A stretch of 64,000 bases of DNA from UBA10649 sp963749905. Its GTDB lineage: Bacteria > Actinomycetota > Actinomycetes > S36-B12. Under the pieces are notes generated by a model. The model searched no databases, was not told the origin of the DNA, and saw only the letters and a list, made by a program, of their open reading frames with translations. Made by a program: the position numbers and the translations under genes. The stretch is taken from the NCBI GenBank assembly GCA_963749905.1, contig CAVVOF010000006.1:248001-312000 (forward strand), written 5' to 3'. Shown here piece by piece: positions 43,611 through 52,517 of this stretch (its first letter is position 1; the number at the start of each line of letters is the position of its first letter).

Positions 43611-43945
43611 GTGTAGTGGATGGGGCTGACAGCCGCAACCCCCACACGCAAGAAAAGTCGTTGCCCAGCAACAGGAATCACTCCTGGCGGACCCCACCTC
43701 CACGGTGTGGGCGGGTCCCGCCAGGGCGGAATGAGGGCGAGTATCGGGTTCAGCTGGTCACGAGGGCATGCAGGCCCCTGACCGGACGGCCGCCGACTCG
43801 TGAGACAGGACCGGACCGGCGGCGTGGTCGGCCGACACAGGTCGCCGGACGGCGACCCGACGAGGACCGTGAACTCCGGCTCCCCCCTCATCGCGTGAGC
43901 ATGGCGGTCGCACCGGACGCGGTGAAGATGCCGCACAATTCCGAC
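43611..43945. other. Intergenic region with a GC-rich stem-loop
   Basis: 335 nt without a supported gene. It holds the promoter side of the DUF222 gene, and a stem-loop at about 43684-43728 with arms CCTGGCGG/CCGCCAGG and further pairing (ACCCCAC/GTGGGC region). Nearer the acetyltransferase, CACAAT lies 6 nt before the ATG at 43946, a possible weak leaderless -10 box. No tRNA or riboswitch is recognised. Confidence 0.5.
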
Positions 43946-44512
43946 ATGACTCCCGCCCTCGACCTGGTCGTCCCCGACCGGGCCCACCTGGCGGGATTCG
44001 TGGATGCCCTGAACCGGGGCTGGTCCCCGAACACCATGGATCCTGAGTACGGCCGCCGCATTCTCACCAGCCTCGAGGATGACGCCGACGCCTACCTCGC
44101 CGGCCTGGTCGACCGTGATCCGCAGGGAGCCACCATCGAGCTTCCGGACGGCTCCCGGGTGCTCCGACTGCCGCAGACGACCCGCTGGATGTGGGACGGC
44201 GAGTTCTGCGGGACGATCTCGGTGCGCTGGCAGGAGGGCACCACCGACCTGCCCCCCACCTGCCTGGGACATGTCGGCTACGCCGTCGTGCCGTGGAAGA
44301 TGCGCCGCGGCTACGCCACCCGCGCCCTGGAGCTCATGCTGCCGATCGCCCGCGACGAGGGCCTGCCATTCGTCGTCGTCACGACCGACGCGGACAACAA
44401 AGCCTCCCAGCGGGTCGTCCTCGCCAACGGGGGCCGGCTCACTCGCGAGTTCGACAAGCCCGCCGTCTTCGGCGGCGGCCCGATGAGGGAGTACGTGGTC
44501 GACCTCGGGTGA
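43946..44512 (+). CDS. GNAT family acetyltransferase
   Basis: A 188-residue GNAT (YitH/RimI-like). Blocks are FCGTISVRWQ, GHVGYAVVPWKMRRGYATRALELML (acetyl-CoA loop), TDADNKASQRVVLANGG and the tail MREYVVDL. The substrate is unknown. The ATG at 43946 is chosen since it precedes the folded region; an upstream in-frame ATG exists at 43902. Confidence 0.8.
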   Translation: MTPALDLVVPDRAHLAGFVDALNRGWSPNTMDPEYGRRILTSLEDDADAYLAGLVDRDPQGATIELPDGSRVLRLPQTTRWMWDGEFCGTISVRWQEGTTDLPPTCLGHVGYAVVPWKMRRGYATRALELMLPIARDEGLPFVVVTTDADNKASQRVVLANGGRLTREFDKPAVFGGGPMREYVVDLG

Positions 44513-44545
44513 GGCATCCACGGCGCGCCACGGCAGACTGCCGCC

Positions 44546-46066
44546 ATGACGAATGCCGCCCTCTCCGACCGAGCCCTGGCCGCCCTCACCGCGTGCGGCG
44601 CTGCCGTGCCCAGGGCGACGGCGGGCCCCAGCCTCGTCGTCCGCTCCCCCATCGACGGCTCCACCCTGGCCACCGTCCCTGCCCTCGACGCCGCCGGCAT
44701 CGATGCGGCCGTGGACCGTGCGCACGAGGCATTCCAGACCTGGCGCACCACCCCGGCGCCGGTGCGCGGCTTCCTGGTCAAGTCGTTCGGCCGCCTGCTC
44801 GAGCAGCACAAGGAGGACCTGGCCGACCTCGTCCAGCTCGAGGTGGGCAAGATCCGCAGCGAGGCGCTCGGCGAGGTCCAGGAGATGATCGACATCTGCG
44901 ACTTCGCCGTCGGGCTGTCCCGCCAGCTCGACGGGCGCACCATGCCGTCCGAGCGTCCCGGCCACCGCCTGATGGAGACCTGGCACCCCCTAGGCGTCGT
45001 CGGCATCATCTCCGCCTTCAACTTCCCGGTCGCGGTGTGGGCCTGGAATGCCGCTCTCGCACTGGTCTGCGGGGACACGCTCGTCTGGAAGCCGTCGGAG
45101 AAGGTGCCGCTGACCGCGCTCGCCTGCTCGGCACTCCTCGACCGGGCGATCGAGCAGCAGGACGCCCCGCGCGGCATCAGCCAGCTCGTCATCGCCGACC
45201 GAGACGCCGGGCCGGCTCTCGTCGACAACCCGAAGGTCGCGCTCGTCAGCGCTACCGGGTCCGAGCGCATGGGCGCACAGGTCGGTCCCCGCGTCGCAGC
45301 CCGCTTCGGCCGCGCCATCCTCGAGCTCGGCGGCAACAACGCGGCCATCGTCACGCCGTCGGCCGACCTCGACCTCGCCGTCCGGGGCATCGTCTTCGCC
45401 GCCGCCGGAACCGCCGGCCAGCGATGCACGAGCCTGCGCCGCGTCATCGCACACACGTCCGTCGTCGAGGAGGTCACCCGCCGGATCGCCGAGGTCTACG
45501 GGCGCCTCCAGGTGGGCAGCCCCATGTCCGGCGATGTGCTCGTGGGCCCGCTGATCGACGAGGGATCCTTCGACCGCATGCAGGCCGCGCTGGCAGAGGC
45601 CGTCTCTGCCGGCGGAACCGTCGTGACCGGCGGCGATCGCGTGCATGTCGACGGATGCCCGGACGGCGTGTACGTGCGGCCCGCGCTCGTGCGCATGCCG
45701 GAGCAGGCCGAGATCGTCCGCCGCGAGACCTTCGCGCCCATCCTCTACGTGATGTCCTACACCGACATCGACGAGGCCATCGCGCTCCAGAACGGCGTCC
45801 CCCAAGGCCTGTCCTCGAGCATCTTCACCCTCGACCAGCGAGAGGCCGAGCTGTTCATGTCCGCGGCGGGCTCGGACTGCGGCATCGTCAACGTGAACAT
45901 CGGCACGTCAGGTGCGGAGATCGGCGGAGCGTTCGGCGGCGAGAAGACGACCGGGGGCGGGCGCGAGTCCGGCTCGGACGCCTGGCGCGGCTACATGCGG
46001 CGTGCCACGAACACCGTCAACTACTCGCACGAACTGCCGCTCGCCCAGGGGGTGAACTTCGGATGA
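44546..46066 (+). CDS. ALDH7-type aldehyde dehydrogenase (aminoadipate-semialdehyde dehydrogenase-like)
   Basis: A 506-residue NAD(P)-dependent aldehyde dehydrogenase of the ALDH7/antiquitin group. Catalytic Cys is in GTAGQRCTSLRR, the general-base Glu in LELGGNNA, and the group marker NVNIGTSGAEIGGAFGGEK...GRESGSDAW is clear. ALDH7 enzymes oxidise alpha-aminoadipate semialdehyde in lysine degradation. Here no other lysine-pathway gene is adjacent, so the substrate is inferred from family only. It is coupled to the next gene by an ATGA overlap. Confidence 0.88.
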   Translation: MTNAALSDRALAALTACGAAVPRATAGPSLVVRSPIDGSTLATVPALDAAGIDAAVDRAHEAFQTWRTTPAPVRGFLVKSFGRLLEQHKEDLADLVQLEVGKIRSEALGEVQEMIDICDFAVGLSRQLDGRTMPSERPGHRLMETWHPLGVVGIISAFNFPVAVWAWNAALALVCGDTLVWKPSEKVPLTALACSALLDRAIEQQDAPRGISQLVIADRDAGPALVDNPKVALVSATGSERMGAQVGPRVAARFGRAILELGGNNAAIVTPSADLDLAVRGIVFAAAGTAGQRCTSLRRVIAHTSVVEEVTRRIAEVYGRLQVGSPMSGDVLVGPLIDEGSFDRMQAALAEAVSAGGTVVTGGDRVHVDGCPDGVYVRPALVRMPEQAEIVRRETFAPILYVMSYTDIDEAIALQNGVPQGLSSSIFTLDQREAELFMSAAGSDCGIVNVNIGTSGAEIGGAFGGEKTTGGGRESGSDAWRGYMRRATNTVNYSHELPLAQGVNFG

Positions 46067-46635
46067 CCGTCATCGACGACCATTTCGCGCGGTTCGACGA
46101 CGCGCAGCGCGCTGCCCTTCTCGCCACGGTGGCGACCATTCGGACCGCGCTCCCGGGCGCGGCCGAGGTGATCTCCTACGGCATGCCCACCTTCAAGGCC
46201 GGCGCCGGCGACGGCCCCGCCATCATCGCCGTCGACGGCTTCTCCGCGCACAACAGCCTGTTTCCCTACAGCGGCAGCGTGCCGACACTGTTCGCGAAGG
46301 AGCTCGCCGGCCGCGTGCAGACCAAGGGCTCCGTCCACTTCGAGCGGGATCGCGCCTTCCCCGCGCCACTTCTGAAGCGCATCCTCAAGGCCCGGATCGC
46401 CGAGATCAACGCGGGGTATCCGAAGAAGAACGGCGAGGCGCGCGAGTTCTACGACAACGGCGGGCTCAAGGCCGTCGGGCGGATGACACGTGGCGAGCTC
46501 AGCGGCGCCTGGCGCTGGTACCGACGCGACGGCTCGCTGATGCGCTCGGGTGCCTTCCGCAACGGCCAGCAGACCGGGGAGTGGACCACCTACGACCGCT
46601 CCGGCGAGCCGGTCAAGGTGACCACCTTCCGGTAG
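46063..46635 (+). CDS. DUF1801 domain protein with MORN-like C-terminus
   Basis: A 190-residue protein. Residues ~1-115 match DUF1801 (EVISYGMPTFKAG, HNSLFPYSG, KGSVHFERDRAFPAPLLKRILKARIAEI). The C-terminal part has MORN-like repeats (EFYDNGGLKAVGRM, GAWRWYRRDGSLMRSGAF, GEWTTYDRSGE). DUF1801 members include iron-chaperone-like YdhG. The fusion of the two parts is not common. Its start overlaps the aldehyde dehydrogenase stop, implying co-translation. Confidence 0.75.
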   Translation: MTVIDDHFARFDDAQRAALLATVATIRTALPGAAEVISYGMPTFKAGAGDGPAIIAVDGFSAHNSLFPYSGSVPTLFAKELAGRVQTKGSVHFERDRAFPAPLLKRILKARIAEINAGYPKKNGEAREFYDNGGLKAVGRMTRGELSGAWRWYRRDGSLMRSGAFRNGQQTGEWTTYDRSGEPVKVTTFR

Positions 46636-46651
46636 CGACCGGACACCACCT

Positions 46652-47398
46652 ATGACCCGCCCTGCCCGCACGTCGATCGCCCTGCTGGTCCTGGGCGCGT
46701 TGGTGATCGGCGGCATCGCCGCGTGGCGCTGGCTCGGCCGACCCGCCGAGATCCAGGCCCGCGGTACCGACGTACCCGGCACGGTCATCCTGATCCCGGG
46801 CTACGGGGGCGGTGCGGGCGGTCTCTCGGGGCTGGCCGGCCACCTGCAGGCGCAGGGCCGCGCCGTCGTCGTCGCGGACATCGGCGACGGACACGGTGAC
46901 ATCGGCGACTACGGCAGGCAGGTGGCCGGGGTCGCCGCCGCACTGATCGCTCGAGGCGATCCGAGCGTGGACCTCGTCGGCTACTCGATGGGCGGCCTCG
47001 TCGCCCGGGCCGCCGCCGACGCCAACCCCACCGCGGTCCGACGGGTGGCCACCATCGCGAGCCCGCATGACGGGACCACCCTCGCCGGTCTGGGACTCTT
47101 CCTGAACGACGCCGCGAGCTGCCCCCTCGCCTGCCAGCAGATGGCGCCCGGCTCCGAGTTCCTCGAGGCCCTGCCGGTCGCGGGTGACGAGGGCCGGTGG
47201 CTGTCCGCCTGGTCAGAGGGCGACGACGTGATCCGGCCGCCCGAGTCCAGCGTCCTGACCGGCGCCACGAACGTCAACGTGACCGCTGACTGCTCGGCCG
47301 GCTCCCTCGACCACGGCGGGGTCATCGCCGCCCCGGTCGTGTGGACGCTCGTCGCCGACTTCCTCGTCACCGGCGCCATCACCGAGTCCTGCGCATAG
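46652..47398 (+). CDS. Alpha/beta hydrolase, lipase class 2-like
   Basis: A 248-residue protein with an N-terminal membrane or signal anchor (SIALLVLGALVIGGIAAWRW), so it is likely outside the membrane. The serine nucleophile is in LVGYSMGGLVARAA, the oxyanion region in LIPGYGGGAGG, ASPHDGT follows, and the His is near SLDHGGVIA. These match LipA/PGAP1-like or lipase class 2 esterases. The substrate is unknown. Confidence 0.8.
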   Translation: MTRPARTSIALLVLGALVIGGIAAWRWLGRPAEIQARGTDVPGTVILIPGYGGGAGGLSGLAGHLQAQGRAVVVADIGDGHGDIGDYGRQVAGVAAALIARGDPSVDLVGYSMGGLVARAAADANPTAVRRVATIASPHDGTTLAGLGLFLNDAASCPLACQQMAPGSEFLEALPVAGDEGRWLSAWSEGDDVIRPPESSVLTGATNVNVTADCSAGSLDHGGVIAAPVVWTLVADFLVTGAITESCA

Positions 47399-47401
47399 GT
47401 T
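47396..47401 (+). promoter_or_regulatory. Leaderless promoter -10 box (TAGGTT)
   Basis: TAGGTT, beginning in the stop codon of the lipase-like gene, lies 6 nt before the ATG at 47408. Confidence 0.5.
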
Positions 47402-47407
47402 CGGCCC

Positions 47408-48574
47408 ATGACCCTGCCGTCGCGCGCGTCCGTCGTCGTCATCGGTGGCGGCGTGATGGGCACGTCCATCGCCTTCCACCTCGCCGAGGCCGGCGTGCCG
47501 GACGTGCTGCTCCTCGAACAGGGCCAGCTCGGCAGCGGGTCCACCTGCCGGGCCGCCGGCGGCGTGCGCGCCCAGTTCTCCGACCCCGTGAACGTGGCAC
47601 TCGGCCTGCGCGGGCTGGCCGCGTTCGAGGACTTCCCCCGACGCCCCGGCCAGGAGATCGACCTGCGTCAGCCCGGCTACCTGTTCCTGCTCAGCACGGA
47701 CGAGCAGGTCGCGGCATATGAGGCTTCCGCCGCACTGCAGAACGCGATGGGCGTGCCCACTCGGATCCTCACGGCCGCAGAGGCCCGTCGGCTGTCCCCG
47801 GTGATCGATCTCGACGGTGTCCTGGCCGCGAGCTTCCATGCGCGCGACGGCTACTGCACCCCGGAGTCGGTGGTGCTCGGCTACGCCAGCGGTGCCCGGC
47901 GCCACGGCGCCACCATCCGCACCGGCGTCCGCGTCACCGGCATCCGGGGCGAAGGTGGCGAGCTCACGGCCGTCGAGACGGATCAGGGCATCGTCGAGAC
48001 CCCCACGGTCGTCTGCGCCGCGGGTGCGTGGTCCAAGGAGGTGGGGGCGATGGCCGGCGTGGACCTGCCGGTCCAGCCGCTGCGCCGTCAGATCCTGATC
48101 AGTGAGCCGCTGCCGCCCGACCTGCGGGCACGCATCCCGGAGACCACCCCGATGACCATCGACGCCGCAACCACGTTCTACTTCCACCGCGAGGGGCCGG
48201 GGCTGCTGATGGGGATGTCCTACCAGGCGGAGATGCCGGGCTTCCGGATGGACTACAGCGAGGACTGGCTCCCCGACCTGTTCAGCGCGATGGAGCGCCG
48301 GGCGCCCGCCCTGCTCGACCTCGGGGTGGCGCACCGCTGGGTCGGCATGTACGAGGTCACCCCCGACCACAACGCGCTCCTCGGCGAGTCCCGATCGCCC
48401 TCCCGCTTCCTGTACGCGACCGGGTTCTCCGGGCACGGATTCCTGCAGGGACCGGCCGTCGGCGAGGTGGTGCGGGACCTCTACCTCGGCGCCGAGCCGT
48501 TCATCGACGTGACGCCTTTCGCTGCTGATCGATTCGGCCAGGGGGTCCTGCGTGGCGAGCTGAACATCGTCTAG
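47408..48574 (+). CDS. FAD-dependent oxidoreductase (DAO family)
   Basis: A 388-residue DAO/sarcosine oxidase beta-like flavoenzyme. The FAD motif is VVVIGGGVMGTSIAFHLAEAG, followed by RAAGGVRAQFSD, and the C-terminal DAO block is GMYEVTPDHNALLGE and ATGFSGHGFLQGPAVGE. It oxidises amino acids or N-methyl amines; the substrate is not determined. A leaderless promoter supports the ATG. Confidence 0.85.
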   Translation: MTLPSRASVVVIGGGVMGTSIAFHLAEAGVPDVLLLEQGQLGSGSTCRAAGGVRAQFSDPVNVALGLRGLAAFEDFPRRPGQEIDLRQPGYLFLLSTDEQVAAYEASAALQNAMGVPTRILTAAEARRLSPVIDLDGVLAASFHARDGYCTPESVVLGYASGARRHGATIRTGVRVTGIRGEGGELTAVETDQGIVETPTVVCAAGAWSKEVGAMAGVDLPVQPLRRQILISEPLPPDLRARIPETTPMTIDAATTFYFHREGPGLLMGMSYQAEMPGFRMDYSEDWLPDLFSAMERRAPALLDLGVAHRWVGMYEVTPDHNALLGESRSPSRFLYATGFSGHGFLQGPAVGEVVRDLYLGAEPFIDVTPFAADRFGQGVLRGELNIV

Positions 48575-48704
48575 TGGCGTCACAGGATCCGGGCTCCAGG
48601 GAACGGTGACTCGCGCGCAAGCGTCGCGAGAGGTGGTCGCAAGGTTCGCGGGGCACTCTTCGCATGCACCGAACTAGGCCGCGGCAGCGGCAGAAGAGGC
48701 CACC

Positions 48705-50614
48705 ATGTCCCCGTCGCACCGCCCCGCCACTCGCGGACGCCGCTCGCTCGTGATCCTGGCCACCGCCAGCGCCATCGCGCTGAGCGTCCTCGCCGGACAG
48801 CCCGCCTGGGCGGCCACAGACGTGGCTCCCGACGGCACCGTGACCGTGACCGCCGACCCCGGCACCACGACCGACCCGGCGACGACCACGGACCCCGCGA
48901 CGACCACCGACCCGGCCACCACGACCCGGCCACCCCGACTCCCAGCGCCCCCAGCAGCTGGTGCGCGACTAACGCCCCGAAGGCGCCCTGGCGGCTGGTT
49001 GCCGCGCGGGACGCGGAGGACGCCACCGTCGCCAAGATCGAGTGGGCCGCCGTGGGCTGCGCCACCCGCTACAACGTCTCCGTGTTCGCCAAGGGATACG
49101 ACTCCGTCACCGCCGTGCCCGCCGGCCAGACCACCTTCGACCTCTCCGGCCTCAACCCGGGCGTGACCTACCAGATCCAGGTCAGCAGCCGGAACGACGC
49201 CGGACAGGGCGGCACCAGCGGCACCTACTTCCTGCGCGGCGTCTACCCCGCGGCCATCACCGGGCTCTCCGTCGACTACAACCAGGTGACCGGCGGCCTG
49301 CTGCGCTGGAAGCGGAGCGATCACGTGGGCGCCGGCTCGTGCCTGGTGACCGTGAAGCGCGTCGCCGACCAGGTCAAGGTCCGCGACGAGGCCATCGACT
49401 GCGCCCTGGGCGAGTACGCCCTGGACGAGCTCGACGCCCGCAAGATGTACGTGGTCACCATCCAGGCCATCAACAAGGCCGGCAAGAGCGCACTCGCCCG
49501 CATGGTCGTCGGCGGCGACAAGCCCCTGCCGATCAAGTCCATCTCCGCGATCCGCGACCCGGGTGACCCCAACCAGGTCATCGTCTCCTGGCTCCCGTCC
49601 GACAACACCGGGCGCGGCACCGTGCTCGGCTACGAGATCGGCTACGGCCACGCCAAGGCGGACGAGCGCATCATCGTCAAGGACACCGACTCGGAGGTGC
49701 GCGTCCCGGCCGACAAGTCCGTCGTCGTGATCGTCCGCGTGCTGACGTCCACCGGCAAGTCGCGCTGGTCACAGCACCTGCGCGTGCCGCTGCCCAACTC
49801 CGCCAAGGTCAACACGACTGACGACCGCATCGATCTCGCGGAGCAGGATGGCGTCCTCACCGTGGCTGCCACCCAGAACGTGGCGAAGAACAACCGCCTC
49901 AAGATGGTCATCACCCCGACGGCCAACAACGGCGGCTTCACCGAGACCCAGTACTCGCAGAACGGCGCGCAGACGATGGTCTTCCGCTCCGTGCCCAACG
50001 GCAGCTACGTGGTCCTCGTCGAGGCCAACGGACGCGAGATGGCCCGCCGCTACATCAACGTCGGCAAGCTCGGCGTCATGCAGGCCCCTGACTGGGAGGT
50101 CGTCCGCGGCACCGCGAACATCTTCGACGCGGTCGTCGACATGTCCGCCGGGGGCGAGAACCGGGTGCTCTCCACGCGCCAGTTCACGACACAGGACCTG
50201 GTGCTCGAGACCCGGGCAGACCTGAAGAAGGGCCAGGGCTACGGCATCTGGTTCCGGACCTCGTTCGACACCGTCACCCGCAACATCTCCGGACTGTCCG
50301 TGCAGTACGACCCGGGCTGGGGCAACCGCTTCATCATCCGGCAGTGGCACAACGGCAGCGAGTGCGGCACCCCGATCGCGTACACCTCGTTCCCGGCCGG
50401 CATGAAGGTCTACGCGCCGCACAACGTGGTCGTGGCGGCCCAGGGCGACACGCTGTTCGTCACCATCGACGGCGAGAAGCTGTTCGACGTGCCGAGCCTG
50501 ACCGAGGCCATCGCCAACAACACCTGCAAGTACCCGAGCCCCACGGGCACCCGGGTCGGCCTGCGGACGTGGGGCCAGAGCGCCACGGTGTTCTCCGGCA
50601 CGACGGTCCGCTAG
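48705..50614 (+). pseudogene. Secreted fibronectin type III protein with concanavalin-like C-terminus, frameshifted
   Basis: A signal peptide (LVILATASAIALSVLAGQPAWA) is followed by a TTTDPA repeat stretch, two or three FN3 domains (WAAVGCATRYNVSVFAKG; YQIQVSSRNDAGQGG; YEIGYGHAKADE), and a C-terminal domain (~residues 460-637) resembling DUF1080/LamG-like concanavalin folds (YGIWFRTSFDTVTRNISGLSVQYD). The frame breaks in the repeat near 48926: the fourth TTTDPA unit lacks 4 nt. Restoring them joins DPATPTPSAPSSW to the rest. Repeat-driven slippage could be real phase variation or an assembly error. Confidence 0.75.
48864..48926 (+). repeat. 18-nt imperfect tandem repeat encoding TTTDPA
   Basis: Three full units of Thr-Thr-Thr-Asp-Pro-Ala coding sequence and a truncated fourth. 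The truncated copy coincides with the frame break. Confidence 0.8.
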
Positions 50615-50616
50615 GG

Positions 50617-51165
50617 CTACAGCAGGACGCCCTCGTGCTCGAGCAGTGCGATCTTGATCTCGAGCCCGTACCCGTACCCGCCGAGGCCATCGGCGGACAC
50701 CACGCGGTGGCACGGCACGAACGGGGCAACCAGGTTCGTCGCGCACACCGTGCCGGCGGCTCGCACGGCGCGCGGACTGCCCGCGCGCCGCGCGAGCCCC
50801 GCGTACGTGTCGACGCTCCCGGCCCGGATGGTCCGCATCGCCTGCCAGGCGCGCTGCTGGAAGGGGCCGCCCGGCTGCGTCACGGACACCTCCTCGAGTG
50901 CGTTCAGGTCGCCGTCGGCGTACCGGGCCAGCACGTCCGCGATGAAGGGCACGGAACTGCGGGGGTGCACCTCGCGTTCGCCCGGGATACGGGCGAGCGC
51001 ATCGTCGAGATCGCGGAAGGTCGTCGTGACCACGGCGCCGTAGTCGCTCGGGCCACGGTCGCCCAGGGCGTGCGGGTCGACCACGACGACGAGCGGACCT
51101 GCGGGAGTCGGATACGCGGCAGCCAGCAGCGCACCCGCGTGGTGTGCGTTGCCGGCGCCGCTCAC
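50617..51165 (-). CDS. ogt: Methylated-DNA-protein-cysteine methyltransferase
   Basis: A 182-residue MGMT/Ogt. The active-site Cys is in PCHRVVSADG, with the preceding GPFQQRAWQAMRTI and GLARRAGSPRAVRAAG helix-turn-helix region. It removes O6-alkyl groups from guanine, by suicide transfer to the Cys. The GTG start lies 2 nt after the DAHP synthase stop; the two are likely co-transcribed. It is not linked to a visible ada-type regulator. Confidence 0.92.
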   Translation of the reverse strand: MSGAGNAHHAGALLAAAYPTPAGPLVVVVDPHALGDRGPSDYGAVVTTTFRDLDDALARIPGEREVHPRSSVPFIADVLARYADGDLNALEEVSVTQPGGPFQQRAWQAMRTIRAGSVDTYAGLARRAGSPRAVRAAGTVCATNLVAPFVPCHRVVSADGLGGYGYGLEIKIALLEHEGVLL

Positions 51166-51167
51166 GG

Positions 51168-52497
51168 CTACCGGGTCATCAGCATGTCGGCGACGAGGAA
51201 GGCCAGCTCGAGGCTCTGCTCACGGTTCAGCCGTGGGTCGCAGGCCGTCTCGTAGCGATCGCCGAGGTTGCCCTCGAGCACGCCGCCGGTGCCGCCGACG
51301 CACTCGGTGACGTCGTCGCCCGTCAGCTCGATGTGCAGTCCGCCGGGCACCGTGCCCAGCTGCCGGTGCACGTGGAAGAAGCCCTCGACCTCGCTGATGA
51401 CGTCGTCGAACAGGCGGGTCTTGTGCCCGGACGCGGCCTCGCGGGTGTTGCCGTGCATCGGGTCGCAGACCCACACCACCGGCACGCCGCTCGCATCCAC
51501 CTTCTGCACGATCCCGGGCAGCGCTTCATCGATCGAGCGCGCGCCCATCCGGGTGATCAGCGTCAGCCGACCCGGGGTGCGATCCGGGTTCGAGCAGCTC
51601 GCACATCTCCGCCACCTCGTCCGGCGAGGCGGTCGGACCGATCTTCACGCCGATCGGGTTCTGGATGGTGGACGCGAAGTGGATGTGGGCGCCGTCGAGC
51701 TGGCGAGTGCGCTCGCCGATCCACAGGAAGTGCCCGGACACGTCGTACGGCAGGCCGGTGCGGGAGTCGATCCGGGTGAGCGCCCGCTCGTAGTCGAGGG
51801 AGAGCGCCTCATGCGCCGCGTAGAACTCCACGCGCTGCAGCTCGTCGGGATTCGCCCCGATGGCGTTCATGAAGGACAGCGCACGATCGATCTCCGCCGC
51901 CATCGCCTCGTACCGCTGGCCGGCCACCGAGTCCCGGACGAAGTCCTGGTTCCATGCGTGCACCTGGCGCAGGTCCGCGTAGCCGCCCTGGGTGAAAGCC
52001 CGCACCAGGTTCAGGGCGGCGCTCGAGGCGTTGTACGTGCGCACCAGGCGCCGGGCGTCCGGCCGCCGGCTCTGCTCGTCGAACCCGACCGCGTTGACCG
52101 CGTCGCCGAAGTACGACGTCAGCTCCACCCCGGAGCGCATCTCGGTCAGCTTCGAGCGCGGCTTGAAGTACTGGCCCGCCATCCGACCGACCTTCACCAC
52201 GGGCATCGACGCCGCGTAGGTGAGCACGACGGACATCTGCAGGACGGTCTTCAGCCGAGCGCGGATCGACTCCGCGTTGTTCGCCTCGAAGGTCTCCGCG
52301 CAGTCGCCCCCCATGAGCACGAAGGCACGTCCGTGCGCCGCCTCGGCGAGCCGCGTGGCCAGCAGGTCGCACTCCCCGGCGAACACCAGCGGCGGCAGGC
52401 CGGACAACTCCTCCACGGCCGCCGCGAGCTCATCCGCGTCCGGCCAGGGCGGCTGCTGGGCAGCCGGCAGGTCGGGCCAGGTGATCGGGGTGTGCAT
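51168..52497 (-). pseudogene. aroG: Class II DAHP synthase, frameshifted
   Basis: A class II 3-deoxy-7-phosphoheptulonate synthase (AroG/AroH of actinobacteria), the first shikimate enzyme: PEP + erythrose-4-P to DAHP. Blocks in frame 1 are LMGGDCAETFE, GRMAGQYFKPRS, HEALSLDYERAL and IGVKIGP; frame 2 has VVWVCDPMHGNT, HIELTGDDVTEC and EQSLELAF. A single +1 near 51591-51593 (CTCG for CTG) separates them; removing one base gives a normal 442-residue enzyme. As the gene is normally essential without aromatic amino acids, an indel error in the consensus is the likelier cause. A TAACCT -10 box lies 6 nt before the ATG. Confidence 0.9.
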
Positions 52498-52503
52498 GGC
52501 AGA

Positions 52504-52509
52504 AGGTTA
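52504..52509 (-). promoter_or_regulatory. Leaderless promoter -10 box for DAHP synthase (TAACCT)
   Basis: On the minus strand TAACCT is followed by TCTGCC and the ATG at 52497, a 6-nt spacing. Confidence 0.5.
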
Positions 52510-52517
52510 GGCCACCC

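Noticed and set aside
48864..48926. Repeat stretch as a CRISPR array
   Set aside because: The units are 18 nt, contiguous, without spacers, and encode TTTDPA in a secreted protein.
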